64,000 nt of DNA, taken from Hoeflea phototrophica DFL-43 (GTDB lineage Bacteria; Pseudomonadota; Alphaproteobacteria; Rhizobiales; Rhizobiaceae). Shown piece after piece: positions 53,835-63,488 of this stretch; the stretch's first letter is position 1; each line of letters opens with the position of its first letter. Where the stretch lies: NCBI RefSeq assembly GCF_000154705.2, contig NZ_CM002917.1:3235853-3299852 (forward strand), read 5' to 3'. Both the position numbers and the translations under genes were made by a program. Below the pieces are notes generated by a model. The model made no database searches. It was not told where the DNA came from and was given only the letters and a program-made list of their open reading frames with translations.

Positions 53835-54116
53835 ATGATCGAGGAGATTTCGATGAAGACGAGCAGATTTAGCGAACCACAAATCCTGGCGATCCTGCGC
53901 CAGGCAGAAGGCGGCGTCCCGGTGCCAGAGTTGTGCCGGGAGCATGGGATGAGCACGGCCTCATTTTACAAATGGCGGGCCAAGTACGGCGGCATGGACG
54001 CCTCGATGATCAGCCAGATGAAGGCTCTGGAAGACGAGAACCGCCGGCTGAAGAAAATGTATGCCGAGATGAGCATGCAGGCCGAACTTCTGAAAGAGGC
54101 TCTTGGAAAAAAATGA
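53835..54116 (+). CDS. IS3-family transposase OrfA
   Basis: A 93-residue helix-turn-helix protein (FSEPQILAILRQAEGGVPVP; ELCREHGMSTASFYKWRAKY) ending in a leucine-zipper-like segment (EDENRRLKKMYAEMSMQAEL). It binds IS ends and is normally fused to OrfB by frameshifting at the A7 run just before its stop. Intact. Confidence 0.93.
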   Translation: MIEEISMKTSRFSEPQILAILRQAEGGVPVPELCREHGMSTASFYKWRAKYGGMDASMISQMKALEDENRRLKKMYAEMSMQAELLKEALGKK

Positions 54117-54941
54117 CGCGGCCATCTCAACGCCGGGAGATGGCCGGGAAAGCAGTGGCGTTGCGAGGGGTGAGTATTGCGCTTGCCTGCCGCACCTTCG
54201 AGGTCAGCGAGACCTGTTATCGTTACAGTGCAAAGCTGAACGACGAGAATGAGCATATTGCCGATCTCCTGATCGGACTGACGAGGGCCAAGAAGACCTG
54301 GGGTTTTGGCCTGTGCTTCCTGTATCTGCGCAAACGTCCAGGGACATCGTTGGAACCACAAGCGTGTCTATCGCATCTACCGCAAACTGGAACTGAACCT
54401 GCGGATCAAGCCGCGTAAGCGTTTGAAGCGGGACAAACCGGATGCACTGGCCGTCCCGGATCAGCCAAACCTGGTCTGGTCCATGGACTTCATGGCGGAC
54501 CGTCTGGAGGATGGAAGGCAGTTCCGGCTGTTGAATGTCCTTGACGACTTCAACCGCGAAGGGCTCGGCATCGAAGTGGATTTCTCGCTTCCCGCCGAGC
54601 GCGTCATCCGCAGTCTGAACCAGATCATCGAATGGCGCGGCAAACCGATGTCGATACGAGTCGATAACGGCCCCGAATATGTCAGTGGTAAACTGATGGA
54701 GTGGGCCGAAACACAAGGCATCGCGTTGAGCCACATTCAGCCCGGCAAGCCGCAGCAAAATGCCTATGTCGAGCGCTACAACCGCACAGTCCGGCATGAA
54801 TGGCTCGACCAATACATCATCGAAAGCATCGAGGAGGCACAGGAGTTCGCCACGCAATGGCTATGGACCTATAACAACGAACGGCCCAATATGGGCATCG
54901 GCGGCATAACTCCCGCACAGAAACTCAAAATGGCCGCGTGA
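54113..54941 (+). pseudogene. IS3-family transposase OrfB, frameshifted
   Basis: The first part (MTRPSQRREMAGKAVALRG onward) and the second part ([20 protein letters not shown] onward) lie in different frames. They join at the CAAAC run (54331-54335), where one extra base would explain the shift. The DDE residues are still readable in the second part ([24 protein letters not shown]). The protein is therefore non-functional unless read through by a second slip. Confidence 0.9.
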
Positions 54942-54980
54942 ATTCTACCGCCGAGCCCCGTTAAAAACGGGGGGATTACC

Positions 54981-55323
54981 GCTGGATCCCGGCTCAAGGC
55001 CGGGATTACGGTGGAAAAGGGCGCAGCGTGCTCCCCCTCTCCCCTGGTGGGAGAGGACACAAAATCGCGGTCTTGGACCGGCAGGGCCAAGCCGCAGATT
55101 TTGTTGGTGAGGGTGGCCGGTCGCTGACATCGCAGTTGCGGCAACACCCCCTCTCTTGGAATTTCTAGCACTTGGCTGAAGCCAAGACGCTGAAACAGCC
55201 TTCGCGCGGCGTCGCGCTCAGGCCTTCGTTCGCTGAAATCGGATTCTCCGATTTCTGGCCTTTGGCCAACGCTCCGAAGTCTCACCCACCAAGGGGGAGA
55301 AGGTCAAACCATCCAGTCCCCCC
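54981..55323. repeat. Mosaic of palindromic intergenic repeats
   Basis: No gene is visible. Several hairpins follow each other: ATCCCGGCTC/CCGGGAT-type next to the IS end, a 42-base quasi-palindrome at 55061-55102 (AAAATC.../...GATTTT), and a perfect 9-bp stem with 3-base loop at 55235-55255 (GAAATCGGA/TCCGATTTC). This is the look of REP/BIME-like rhizobial repeats. Confidence 0.75.
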
Positions 55324-55656
55324 CTACCCCTCCCCCGGCAGGGCCGTCGCAAGCATGTCCCAGAAATCGGCGCCGGTTTCGGGCAGGGTCAGGGTGTCGG
55401 TGCGGGTGATCTGGGTTTCGCTCAGGCCGATCAGCGCGGGCAGCAGATTGACCGCGCCGGACAGCGGCCAGACAGGGGTTTCCATCCGCATCGCAGCCGG
55501 AGCGATGTCCGGGGGGATTGCTTGTGGGATTGCCTTTGGGATGACCGGGGTTTGGGACGCAGCCTGCGTGCCGGGCGTCACCGAGGCCGCGGCCTGTGCC
55601 GGCTGCAGCCGAACGCCGGACAGCGGCACGGACAGACTGGGGATGATGGCGGGCAT
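55324..55656 (-). CDS. Proline-rich protein of unknown function
   Basis: A 110-residue protein. The first two thirds are Pro/Ala-rich and probably unstructured. The last 25 residues form a likely helix (TGADFWDMLATALPGEG) that resembles the end of the rod-like protein at 56471 (TGMDMWDMLMSALD). The genes lie on the same strand, about 800 bases apart with a plus-strand gene between them. It may be a remnant or a partner of that protein. No family recognised. Confidence 0.5.
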   Translation of the reverse strand: MPAIIPSLSVPLSGVRLQPAQAAASVTPGTQAASQTPVIPKAIPQAIPPDIAPAAMRMETPVWPLSGAVNLLPALIGLSETQITRTDTLTLPETGADFWDMLATALPGEG

Positions 55657-55933
55657 CGCTCCGGCGCTCCTTTGCTGATGATGATTTCATCAGGTTACCT
55701 GCGCCAAACCTTACGCCGCCGGCTTGAGGCAGGCGTAAACCGGAAAGCCGGGATTTAACTCAAATGCCGGACGGGACGATCCGCCTCTGCCCTGGAGGGA
55801 GAGAGAAGCCGCGCCCAAGCCCCGGAGCAACCCGAAATTACGCAAACAATCACCCTAAAACAAAGGAGTGTGCTACAAGACCCCATCCGGTCCGCGATGA
55901 AGCGGGCTGCGAACCCTTGAACTGGACATTTTC

Positions 55934-56284
55934 ATGAACATCCCCGAATGGACGAAACCTGCGCTCATGGGCGCGGGCGCCGGAGCGATTGCCCTGGCAA
56001 TTGTCGGATTCAGCTGGGGCGGCTGGATGACGGCCACTGCCGCTGAGAAGATGTCGGACAAGGGCTCAACGGCGGCCGTCGCCACCGCGCTCACCCCCTA
56101 TTGCCTGCAAAACGCCAAGAACGACCCGATGGCATCCGGCGTCATGGCCGAACTCAAGGCCGCCAACTCCTACAAGCGCCGCAGCATCGTCGAGGAAGCC
56201 GGCTGGGCAACCCCGCTCGGCGCCGAAACGCCCGACCGGGCACTGGCCGAAACCTGCCTCGACGCACTCGACGTCAACACCTGA
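55934..56284 (+). CDS. Small membrane-anchored protein of unknown function
   Basis: A 116-residue protein with one N-terminal hydrophobic helix (MGAGAGAIALAIVGFSWGGW) and a mostly helical periplasmic part. Two cysteines occur (YCLQNAK, TCLDAL). It looks like a conserved rhizobial envelope protein of unknown role. The ATG at 55934 is preceded by a weak site. It is followed by intergenic repeat copy B, which may also act as its terminator. Confidence 0.72.
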   Translation: MNIPEWTKPALMGAGAGAIALAIVGFSWGGWMTATAAEKMSDKGSTAAVATALTPYCLQNAKNDPMASGVMAELKAANSYKRRSIVEEAGWATPLGAETPDRALAETCLDALDVNT

Positions 56285-56289
56285 CCCTA

Positions 56290-56394
56290 GAGCGCCGTGC
56301 GTCCAATTGGACGCACAAAGGTCGCTCTAACACTTTGATTTAATGCATGTACGTTATCACTCAATTGAATCCAATTGAGTGCGACATGCATTAG
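56290..56394. repeat. Composite palindromic intergenic repeat, copy B
   Basis: A perfect 20-bp palindrome at 56297-56316 (GTGCGTCCAATTGGACGCAC) is followed by AAAGGTCGCT and then a 49-base part matching copy A at 45 positions. Sequences of this kind recur in rhizobial genomes; here two copies lie about 9 kb apart. Confidence 0.8.
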
Positions 56395-56470
56395 TCGCGC
56401 TCAGATGCGCGCATTTGAGCGCGATACAGGTCTTGGGATAGCGGGTTTTGAAGATGTGAAGCGGGCTCAA

Positions 56471-56809
56471 TCAGCCCCAGCGCTCGTCGCGGTCCTTCGG
56501 GTCGAGCGCGCTCATCAGCATGTCCCACATGTCCATGCCGGTTTCCATCACCGCGAGATTGGCCTCATAGGCCATCTTGCTCTCGGCCATGTCCATCAGC
56601 TCGGTGGCCAGATCGACACCGCTGTTGGAGCCCGCGGGCGCTTCGCGCGGCACCGCCCGCACCCCGCCACCGGCGGTGGTGACCATCTCGACGGTCTTGC
56701 GGTTGTAATCGGGCGTATCAACATTGGCGACATTGCTGGCAATCGCATCCATGCGTTTGCTCTGCGCGGCCATGCCGGAAAAGGCTGTGTTGATGATGCT
56801 GGAAATCAC
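56471..56809 (-). CDS. Short flagellar rod-type protein (FlgC/FlgG-like ends)
   Basis: A 112-residue protein. Its N-terminus, FSGMAAQSKRMDAIASNVAN, is the flagellar basal-body rod motif with the Asn-Val-Ala-Asn signature, followed by TPDYNRK. The C-terminal helix resembles the rod C-terminal motif. The middle is too short for FlgC (about 140 residues), so it is a reduced rod-like protein. It uses a GTG start. No other flagellar gene is in the window, so it could be an orphan or part of a different export apparatus. Confidence 0.78.
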   Translation of the reverse strand: MISSIINTAFSGMAAQSKRMDAIASNVANVDTPDYNRKTVEMVTTAGGGVRAVPREAPAGSNSGVDLATELMDMAESKMAYEANLAVMETGMDMWDMLMSALDPKDRDERWG

Positions 56810-56945
56810 GACGCAAAACTCCCGTAATCAGGGAATTTTAGCGTCAGGTTATGAGCAGGCCGTTAGGGAACGTGGTTAACGCAAGGTTGACGCCTGGCAG
56901 GGTCCGGCCCTCCCCCGCTCCCCTGACCGGTGAGCCGGAAACGCT

Positions 56946-59894
56946 CTACCGCCCCGGACGACCGGTCTTGCCCGGGCGCCGCTTCTGCCGCGCGGCATCC
57001 GCCGGATCCTCATAGGACCCCGCACCCGGCCTGGCCCGCTTGACGGCTCCCACATCGTCCGGCTTCGACGGCAGCTTGCCGGGCATCGGCTTTTCGGTGC
57101 GGCCCACGGTCATCTCGTCGAGGCTGTTCTTGCGGAAATAGAAGGGGCTGTTTTCGCTCACGCTGTCGCCGCTGCGCGGCTCGCTCCGCGTGGGCGCGCC
57201 ATCAGGCGCGACGGGCGGTCGCCCTTGCGGCTGCGCCGATCCCTTTCCCTTGCTGGTGCTTAGGACCGGCTTGCCGGTAGCAGCCGCCTTGCGCGACGCT
57301 TTGGTGTTCTCGATGCCGGCATCGCGCGCCATCGGGTCTTCCATCAGGTCGAGCTCGACCGCCTTGAGCCGCTTGACCTCGTCGCGCAGCCGCGCGGCGG
57401 TTTCGAAATCGAGATCGGCGGCGGCATCGCGCATCTGCTTCTCCAGCGCTTCGAGATGCGCCTTGAGATTGGCGCCGACCAGCGCGCCCTCGTCCTGCCC
57501 CTTGCCTTTTCCAGTGGGGGCGGAAATCGAGGCGCGGACATGGTCGCGCTCATAGACTGAATCGAGAATGTCGGAGATATGCGCCTTGACCGATTCCGGC
57601 GTGATGCCGTTGGCCGCATTGTACTCTTCCTGCTTGGCGCGGCGGCGCGAGGTCTCCTCCATCGCGCGTTCCATCGAGCCGGTGACCTTGTCGGCATAGA
57701 GGATCACCTTGCCGTCGACGTTGCGCGCGGCGCGGCCGATGGTCTGGATCAGCGAGGTTTCGGAGCGCAGGAAGCCCTCCTTGTCGGCATCGAGGATCGC
57801 CACCAGCCCGCATTCCGGGATGTCGAGGCCCTCGCGCAAGAGGTTGATGCCGACCAGCACGTCAAACGCGCCAAGCCGCAGGTCGCGGATGATCTCGATC
57901 CGCTCCAGCGTGTCGATGTCGGAATGCATGTAGCGCACCCTTATGCCCTGCTCGTGCAGATACTCAGTCAGATCCTCGGCCATGCGCTTGGTCAGCACCG
58001 TGCACAGCGTCCGGTAGCCGGCCTCCGCCGTGGCCCGGATTTCGCCAAGCACATCATCGACCTGGGCGTGCGCCGGACGCACCTCCACAGGCGGATCGAT
58101 CAGCCCGGTGGGGCGGATCACCTGTTCGGCGAAGACACCGCCGGCCTGCTCCATCTCCCAATTGCCCGGCGTGGCCGAAACAGCAACGGTGCAGGGCCGC
58201 ATCGCGTCCCATTCCTCGAATCTGAGCGGACGGTTGTCGAGACAGGAGGGCAGCCGGAAGCCGTATTCGGCCAGCGTCGCCTTGCGGCGGAAGTCACCCC
58301 GGTACATGCCGCCGATCTGCGGGATCGAGACATGACTCTCGTCGATGAACAGCAGCGCATTGTCGGGAATATATTCGAACAGAGTTGGCGGCGGCTCGCC
58401 CGGCGCGCGGCCGGTGAGGTAGCGCGAATAGTTCTCGATGCCCTGGCAGACGCCGGTGGCCTCGAGCATTTCCAGATCAAACCGGGTGCGCTGCTCCAGC
58501 CGCTGCGCTTCCAGCAGACGGCCCGAGGCTTCGAGCTCCGCCAGCCGGTGCTTGAGCTCCTCGCGAATGTGCTTGGTGGCCTGGTTGAGCGTCGGCCGCG
58601 GGGTGACATAGTGCGAGTTGGCGTAGATCTTGACGCTCTTCAGGTCGCCGGTTTTCTTGCCGGTCAGCGGATCGAATTCGACGATGGTTTCGATCTCGTC
58701 GCCGAACAGCGAGATCCGCCAGGCCGCATCCTCAAGGTGGGCCGGGAACAGCTCGATCGTGTCGCCCCGCACCCGGAACGAGCCGCGCTGGAAATCCATG
58801 TCGCGGCGCTTGTATTGCTGCGCCACCAGATCCGCCAGCAATTGCCGCTGGTCGATGCGGTCGCCGACCGACATCTGGAAGGTCATGGCGGTGTAGGTTT
58901 CCACCGAACCGATGCCGTAGATGCAGGACACCGAGGCGACGATGATCACGTCGTCACGCTCCATCAGCGCCCGCGTCGCCGAGTGCCGCATCCGGTCGAT
59001 CTGTTCGTTGACCGTCGATTCCTTCTCGATGAAGGTGTCGGTGCGCGGCACATAGGCTTCGGGCTGGTAGTAGTCGTAATAGGAGACGAAATACTCGACC
59101 GCGTTGTCGGGGAAGAAGTTCTTGAATTCGGAATAGAGCTGCGCGGCCAGCGTCTTGTTGGGCGCGAGAATCACGGCGGGACGCTGGGTCTCCTCGATCA
59201 CCTTGGCCATGGTGAAGGTCTTGCCCGAGCCGGTGACGCCCAACAGCACCTGGTTGCGCTCGTTCTCGTTGGCGCCCGCCACCAGATCGGCAATCGCCGT
59301 CGGCTGGTCGCCGGCGGGCTTGTACTCGGTGGCCATGCGGATCGGCACGCCACCTTCCGATTTCTCCGGCCGCGCCGGACGGTGTGGCACCCAGGTCTTG
59401 CCGTTCTTGAACAGCGGATTGCCGCTCTCGATCAGGTCCGACAGCGCCTGAACGGTGGCGGTGTTGGCGCTGGTGGCACCCGAGGCTTCCGCCTCCTCCA
59501 CCGAGATGTCGAGCCCGGCGACCGCATTGAGGCCTGCGGCAGCACGGGCGCGAGGGTCGTTGGTCGATCCAATCGAGGTGCCGCGCGCGGTTTTCTTGGA
59601 TTTCTCCGCGGTGGCAGCCTTGCCTTTCGCAGGGCTCTTCGCCGGCACCTCATCCTTCGTCTTGCCGGCCTTCAGGCGGTGCTTACCCGCCTGCGACCGC
59701 AGCTCGCGGTTTTCCGCCTTGCGCCGCGCCTTCACCGCATCAAGCTCGGCCTCCTTCGCCAGATCCGCAGCCCAGTCGGCAATCGAGCCGGACGAGGACA
59801 CCTGCGCGCCCGACAGCGGCGGCTGCGGCGCTTCCTCGAAACCGTCGAATTCGGAGCCGTCCGGGCGGGATGATTTTGCGGGGGTCTTGGCCAT
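56946..59894 (-). CDS. uvrB: UvrABC system protein B, extended
   Basis: A 982-residue UvrB. The usual ~670-residue core starts near residue 190 ([16 protein letters not shown]). Core motifs are Walker [12 protein letters not shown], the DExH motif LLFIDESHV, the beta-hairpin region [15 protein letters not shown] and the C-terminal UVR domain [19 protein letters not shown]. The N-terminal 180 residues are low-complexity Ala/Lys-rich sequence, and about 130 residues follow the UVR domain. Extended UvrB proteins are typical of Rhizobiales. It is the damage-verifying helicase-like part of nucleotide excision repair. ATG 59894 (MAKTPAKSS) is the chosen start. Confidence 0.94.
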   Translation of the reverse strand: MAKTPAKSSRPDGSEFDGFEEAPQPPLSGAQVSSSGSIADWAADLAKEAELDAVKARRKAENRELRSQAGKHRLKAGKTKDEVPAKSPAKGKAATAEKSKKTARGTSIGSTNDPRARAAAGLNAVAGLDISVEEAEASGATSANTATVQALSDLIESGNPLFKNGKTWVPHRPARPEKSEGGVPIRMATEYKPAGDQPTAIADLVAGANENERNQVLLGVTGSGKTFTMAKVIEETQRPAVILAPNKTLAAQLYSEFKNFFPDNAVEYFVSYYDYYQPEAYVPRTDTFIEKESTVNEQIDRMRHSATRALMERDDVIIVASVSCIYGIGSVETYTAMTFQMSVGDRIDQRQLLADLVAQQYKRRDMDFQRGSFRVRGDTIELFPAHLEDAAWRISLFGDEIETIVEFDPLTGKKTGDLKSVKIYANSHYVTPRPTLNQATKHIREELKHRLAELEASGRLLEAQRLEQRTRFDLEMLEATGVCQGIENYSRYLTGRAPGEPPPTLFEYIPDNALLFIDESHVSIPQIGGMYRGDFRRKATLAEYGFRLPSCLDNRPLRFEEWDAMRPCTVAVSATPGNWEMEQAGGVFAEQVIRPTGLIDPPVEVRPAHAQVDDVLGEIRATAEAGYRTLCTVLTKRMAEDLTEYLHEQGIRVRYMHSDIDTLERIEIIRDLRLGAFDVLVGINLLREGLDIPECGLVAILDADKEGFLRSETSLIQTIGRAARNVDGKVILYADKVTGSMERAMEETSRRRAKQEEYNAANGITPESVKAHISDILDSVYERDHVRASISAPTGKGKGQDEGALVGANLKAHLEALEKQMRDAAADLDFETAARLRDEVKRLKAVELDLMEDPMARDAGIENTKASRKAAATGKPVLSTSKGKGSAQPQGRPPVAPDGAPTRSEPRSGDSVSENSPFYFRKNSLDEMTVGRTEKPMPGKLPSKPDDVGAVKRARPGAGSYEDPADAARQKRRPGKTGRPGR

Positions 59895-60109
59895 GGCCGC
59901 AATATGGGCAGAGTCTGCGGCGAAAGAAAGAGCCGCGCGCGGCAAATCCGAACCGAAACGCTAGCCATGCTGACAGGGGATGTCAGCATTCACGCCTCAC
60001 ACGTCCAGGAACACCAGCTACCGCCACGCACGGCACGGAGGATTATCAAAGCAAATTTCCACTCCACGGCGTTTTAATGTATACTGACAAACAGGGAGAG
60101 GATTTCAGT

Positions 60110-61966
60110 ATGAGTAGTCTTTCTGAAGCAATGCGTACAGCCTGGGCCGAATATGAATGTCGTCCAGAGCGCATGATCAAAATAGACTTCGGCCCGGATA
60201 CTATCCGCGTCGCACCTCCGACGGTAAAGGCCTGGCTGGCGCTGGAACATGTACTTGCCTCGCACGGATACGACATCCGCATCGAGGACACTGACAGCTA
60301 CAATTGCCGGGACATGAAGTCGGGCAAGGCGAAAAGCCTCCACGCCTATGGCATAGCGCTCGACATCAACTGGAAGACCAACCCCTATATCGACCATGCC
60401 GGTCAGCGCAAACCGCGTTTCTCGGACAACGTCACCCAGAGTGGCCGGGCACAGGATGTCCGGCTCGGCCGCGCCGACACCGACATGACCCGTGGCATGG
60501 TCGATGCTGCACTGGCGATCAAGACCGTGGCGGGAAAGCAGGTCTTTGGCTGGGGCGGCGACTGGCGCACGATCAAGGACGCCATGCATTTCCAGATAGA
60601 GGTGACACCGGAGGACCTCGGCGAGGGCATTGATTGGTCCACAGTGCCTGGAGCAGAGATATCGACGGGATCCCATGACAATGACACTGCGGCAAGCCAC
60701 GGCGAACAGGAGAACGCAAAAATGGAACTACCGAAAAGCTTCTTCGACACCGTCAGAGCCAGCCTGTTCGGCGGGACATTGTCGCAATCCGCAGTCGACA
60801 ACCTCAACATCATAACCGGCTACTGGCTGGAGCATTATCGAGGGCGGCCCCTGAACCAGCTGGCCTATATTCTGGCCACGGTAAAAGCAGAGGTCGGCGC
60901 CAATATGCGGCCGGTCCGCGAGGGCTTCGCCAAGGATGACGCCGACGCCCGCAAGAAGCTGGCGCACCGGCCTTACGCCAAGTCTGACGGCCCCTTTGGC
61001 CACGCCTATTACGGGCGCGGGTATGTTCAGCTCACCCATCTGGAAAACTACAAGACCCAGAGCGACAAGCTCGGCATTGATCTTGTGAAGTTTCCCGACA
61101 AGGCGCTGGAAACCCCGATTGCGCTGCAGATCCTCGCCGGCGGCATGCTGGCCGGGGATTTCAACGGCAAGGGCTTCGGCCTCGGTCACTATGTCAACGA
61201 AACCAAGCAGGATTTTGTTGGCGCGCGGCGTACCGTCAATATACAGGACCGGGCCGATGAAATCGCCGGCTATGCCGAGCTCTTCCTGGCCGCACTTCGG
61301 CTGGCCAATCTCGATGCGATCGGCGCTTCCGTGCCAGCGGACTCTCCGACCCCCGTGCCTGCACCGGGGACCGTGGCGCAGGGCTGGACCGGCGGCGAAC
61401 TGGCAGAAACCAACGCCCTGCTCCGGCTGGTGATTGCCAGGCTCGATGCGGCAGCCGGCATCACGCAGCCATCCGCAGTTACAGTTGCCCCCGCCGCCGT
61501 CCCGAAGCAGCCGAGTCAGGCCGCAATGGCCTTGCTTCAGCAACTGGGGCTTGGATCGGTGCCGCCGGAAAGACTGGCCGCTCTGCTGACCGAACTGGAG
61601 AAAGCGGGCGTGATCGTGCCGGGCCAGAACCTCACCCCGGTCAACCGCGCCCTCGGCGAGACCATCGGAAAGGCACTCAACGGCAAGAAGACCGTTATCG
61701 GCATCGCCGGATTGCTGGTCTCGATTTTCCTGCCACAACTGGCGCCTCTGACCACCTTTCTGACCAACATAACGCCGGCGGACGGAGCCCTGGTTGTGCC
61801 AGCAACGGATGGAACAGCACAAATTGCCGTTGAGTCACTTCAGAACAAACTGATGCCGCTCGCCGCCATCATCGCCGGATGGGGCGGTCTCGGTAAAATC
61901 GACAAATGGATGCACAAGCCGACAATCAACACGCTTGCCGAACTGTTGGCAGCAGCCCGGAAGTAA
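60110..61966 (+). CDS. Two-domain peptidoglycan hydrolase: M15 peptidase + GH19-like, with hydrophobic C-terminus
   Basis: A 618-residue protein. Residues 1-190 fit an M15-type L,D/D,D-peptidase (VanY/endolysin-like), with zinc ligands in SLHAYGIALDIN and DAMHFQIEV. Residues about 205-420 fit a GH19/lysozyme-like domain (AYYGRGYVQLTHLENYK; a VKAEVGANM Glu earlier). After a Pro/Ala linker, residues 520-605 include a hydrophobic segment (TVIGIAGLLVSIFLPQLAPL), perhaps a membrane anchor or holin-like tail. No signal peptide is visible. The build recalls phage or gene-transfer-agent endolysins, but no other phage genes are here. The start has AGGGAGAGG about 10 bases upstream. Confidence 0.82.
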   Translation: MSSLSEAMRTAWAEYECRPERMIKIDFGPDTIRVAPPTVKAWLALEHVLASHGYDIRIEDTDSYNCRDMKSGKAKSLHAYGIALDINWKTNPYIDHAGQRKPRFSDNVTQSGRAQDVRLGRADTDMTRGMVDAALAIKTVAGKQVFGWGGDWRTIKDAMHFQIEVTPEDLGEGIDWSTVPGAEISTGSHDNDTAASHGEQENAKMELPKSFFDTVRASLFGGTLSQSAVDNLNIITGYWLEHYRGRPLNQLAYILATVKAEVGANMRPVREGFAKDDADARKKLAHRPYAKSDGPFGHAYYGRGYVQLTHLENYKTQSDKLGIDLVKFPDKALETPIALQILAGGMLAGDFNGKGFGLGHYVNETKQDFVGARRTVNIQDRADEIAGYAELFLAALRLANLDAIGASVPADSPTPVPAPGTVAQGWTGGELAETNALLRLVIARLDAAAGITQPSAVTVAPAAVPKQPSQAAMALLQQLGLGSVPPERLAALLTELEKAGVIVPGQNLTPVNRALGETIGKALNGKKTVIGIAGLLVSIFLPQLAPLTTFLTNITPADGALVVPATDGTAQIAVESLQNKLMPLAAIIAGWGGLGKIDKWMHKPTINTLAELLAAARK

Positions 61967-62010
61967 CCGGTGGGCTTTCGGTGAGACCCCATCGGAAGCC
62001 TGCACCCGCG

Positions 62011-63195
62011 CTACGGGCAAAGCAGCCCTTCCAGGTAATGCTCGCCGATCCCGAACATCGCCTTGATCTCGGCAATCTGTTTGAGCACCGCCTCGCGGTC
62101 GCGGCCGATCCGGCCGTCTTTTTCGGCGACGATCAGATTGTTTTTCGGCGTGTGCGCATCGGAAACGAATTCGAACACCTTTGTGCGGTACCCGTTGAGC
62201 TCAAGCAGCAACGCACGAAGCGTGTCGGTGACCATCTCGGCCTGACGCTCGACGAAGATGCCGTGGCGCAGCAGCGGCTCGAGCCTCACGTCCGCCTGCC
62301 CCGCCTCCATCTCGCGGCGGATCTGCTTGTGGCAGCAGGGCGCGACGGCGATCAGCGCGGCCCCGGCGGCAATACCCTTGAAGATCGCGTCGTCCGTCGC
62401 CGTGTCGCAGGCATGCAGGGCAATCACCGCATCGGCCTTGCTGGCGTCGAATTCCATGATGGTGCCGGCCTCGAAACTCAGCCCCTCAAAGCCTGAGGCC
62501 TTGGCCGTGGCGTTGCCGTCAGCCACCAGCTGATCGCGCATTTCAACGCCGACAATGCGGACAGGGTGTTTGGCCACGGTGGCGAGATAGTCGTAGAGCG
62601 CGAAATCGAGATAGCCCTTGCCCGCCCCCATATCGACGATCAACGGCCGCTCGACCTTGATGGCGCCAACCAGCGGCGCGAAGATCTCCACCATCTTGTT
62701 GATCTGGCGGAACTTGTCCTGCGCATCGTGGCGGATCGCGCCGTTCTTGCCGGCCAGCCCCAGCGCCTTGAGCCATGGCTTGCCGGTCTCGGTCAGTGGC
62801 CGGTTCTTGGTGCGGTTGTGCTCGGTCGACGGCGCCTCGCGGCCCGCCACTTCGGTGCGCTTGAGCCGTATCTTGGCCCCGTTGCGCTCGAACATCATGT
62901 CGAACCCGGTGGTCGCCAACTGGGCGCTGCGGAATTCGCTCGCGAGGCCGTGACGAAGAAGTGCCAGCGTCTCGTCTTCCGGGTGGTTCTTGATCGTGTC
63001 ACGGGTCTTGTAGCGGTAGGTGAAGGAGTATTTCTCGCCCGCCTTGGTCGAGATCTTTTTGACCAGAACCGCCTTGAGATCCGGCTCGTCACCGTGATAG
63101 CCGCCAAGCTTGAGCTGCACCAGCGATCCGTCCGCGAAGGCGGCACGCAAGGCGGTCAACAATTCTTCGATGCGATCGGGAGGATTCACGGGCAT
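62011..63195 (-). CDS. SAM-dependent methyltransferase (Methyltransf_32-like)
   Basis: A 394-residue protein. The Rossmann methyltransferase core begins IVDMGAGKGYLDFALYDYLA near residue 189, and the later motifs are VIALHACDTATDDAI and VAPCCHKQIRREM. The ACD/CCHKQ pattern fits the METTL25/Methyltransf_32 group, whose bacterial members probably modify RNA or protein. The N-terminal 180 residues contain a basic region (KYSFTYRYKTRDTIKNHP). It is monocistronic; the substrate is not readable. Confidence 0.84.
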   Translation of the reverse strand: MPVNPPDRIEELLTALRAAFADGSLVQLKLGGYHGDEPDLKAVLVKKISTKAGEKYSFTYRYKTRDTIKNHPEDETLALLRHGLASEFRSAQLATTGFDMMFERNGAKIRLKRTEVAGREAPSTEHNRTKNRPLTETGKPWLKALGLAGKNGAIRHDAQDKFRQINKMVEIFAPLVGAIKVERPLIVDMGAGKGYLDFALYDYLATVAKHPVRIVGVEMRDQLVADGNATAKASGFEGLSFEAGTIMEFDASKADAVIALHACDTATDDAIFKGIAAGAALIAVAPCCHKQIRREMEAGQADVRLEPLLRHGIFVERQAEMVTDTLRALLLELNGYRTKVFEFVSDAHTPKNNLIVAEKDGRIGRDREAVLKQIAEIKAMFGIGEHYLEGLLCP

Positions 63196-63488
63196 TCCTT
63201 CGGGATTGGCAGGCCGAACACTGGATGTCCTGCCTCAGGTCGCCTTTTCTACCCGTGCGGGCCGGAGAAGCAAATCGGCAGCGTTAATTTTGATGTTCGG
63301 GTTTTCGGCGCCAATGGCACAACCCTGCTTTCGCCCCCGGCACGGCGAAAGAACGATTTGGTTTGTGCATCCAATTCGCAATTCCCGCGAAGGTTGGATC
63401 TGTATTTGTCCTGCCGGATTTGACATCATTCCCGATGTCTAGAAGATTTGGATGAGACTGCGACCATGTACGTATCGGGAAAAAACTG

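Larger units (their letters stand above)
53783..54980 (+). mobile_element. IS3-family insertion sequence, IS407-like, inactivated
   Basis: Both ends begin GGTAATCCCCCC when read inward (53783 and, reversed, 54980). The inverted similarity then continues imperfectly to a shared GTAGAATT. Inside are the two overlapping IS3-type frames, orfA and orfB. The A7 run at the junction (54107-54113) is the usual slippage site. The orfB frame is broken, so the element cannot move on its own. I saw no convincing target duplication. Confidence 0.85.

Noticed and set aside
57579..59873. A 764-codon open frame on the plus strand opposite uvrB
   Set aside because: It is exactly antisense to uvrB, has no recognisable motif, and is explained by the high GC third positions of uvrB codons.
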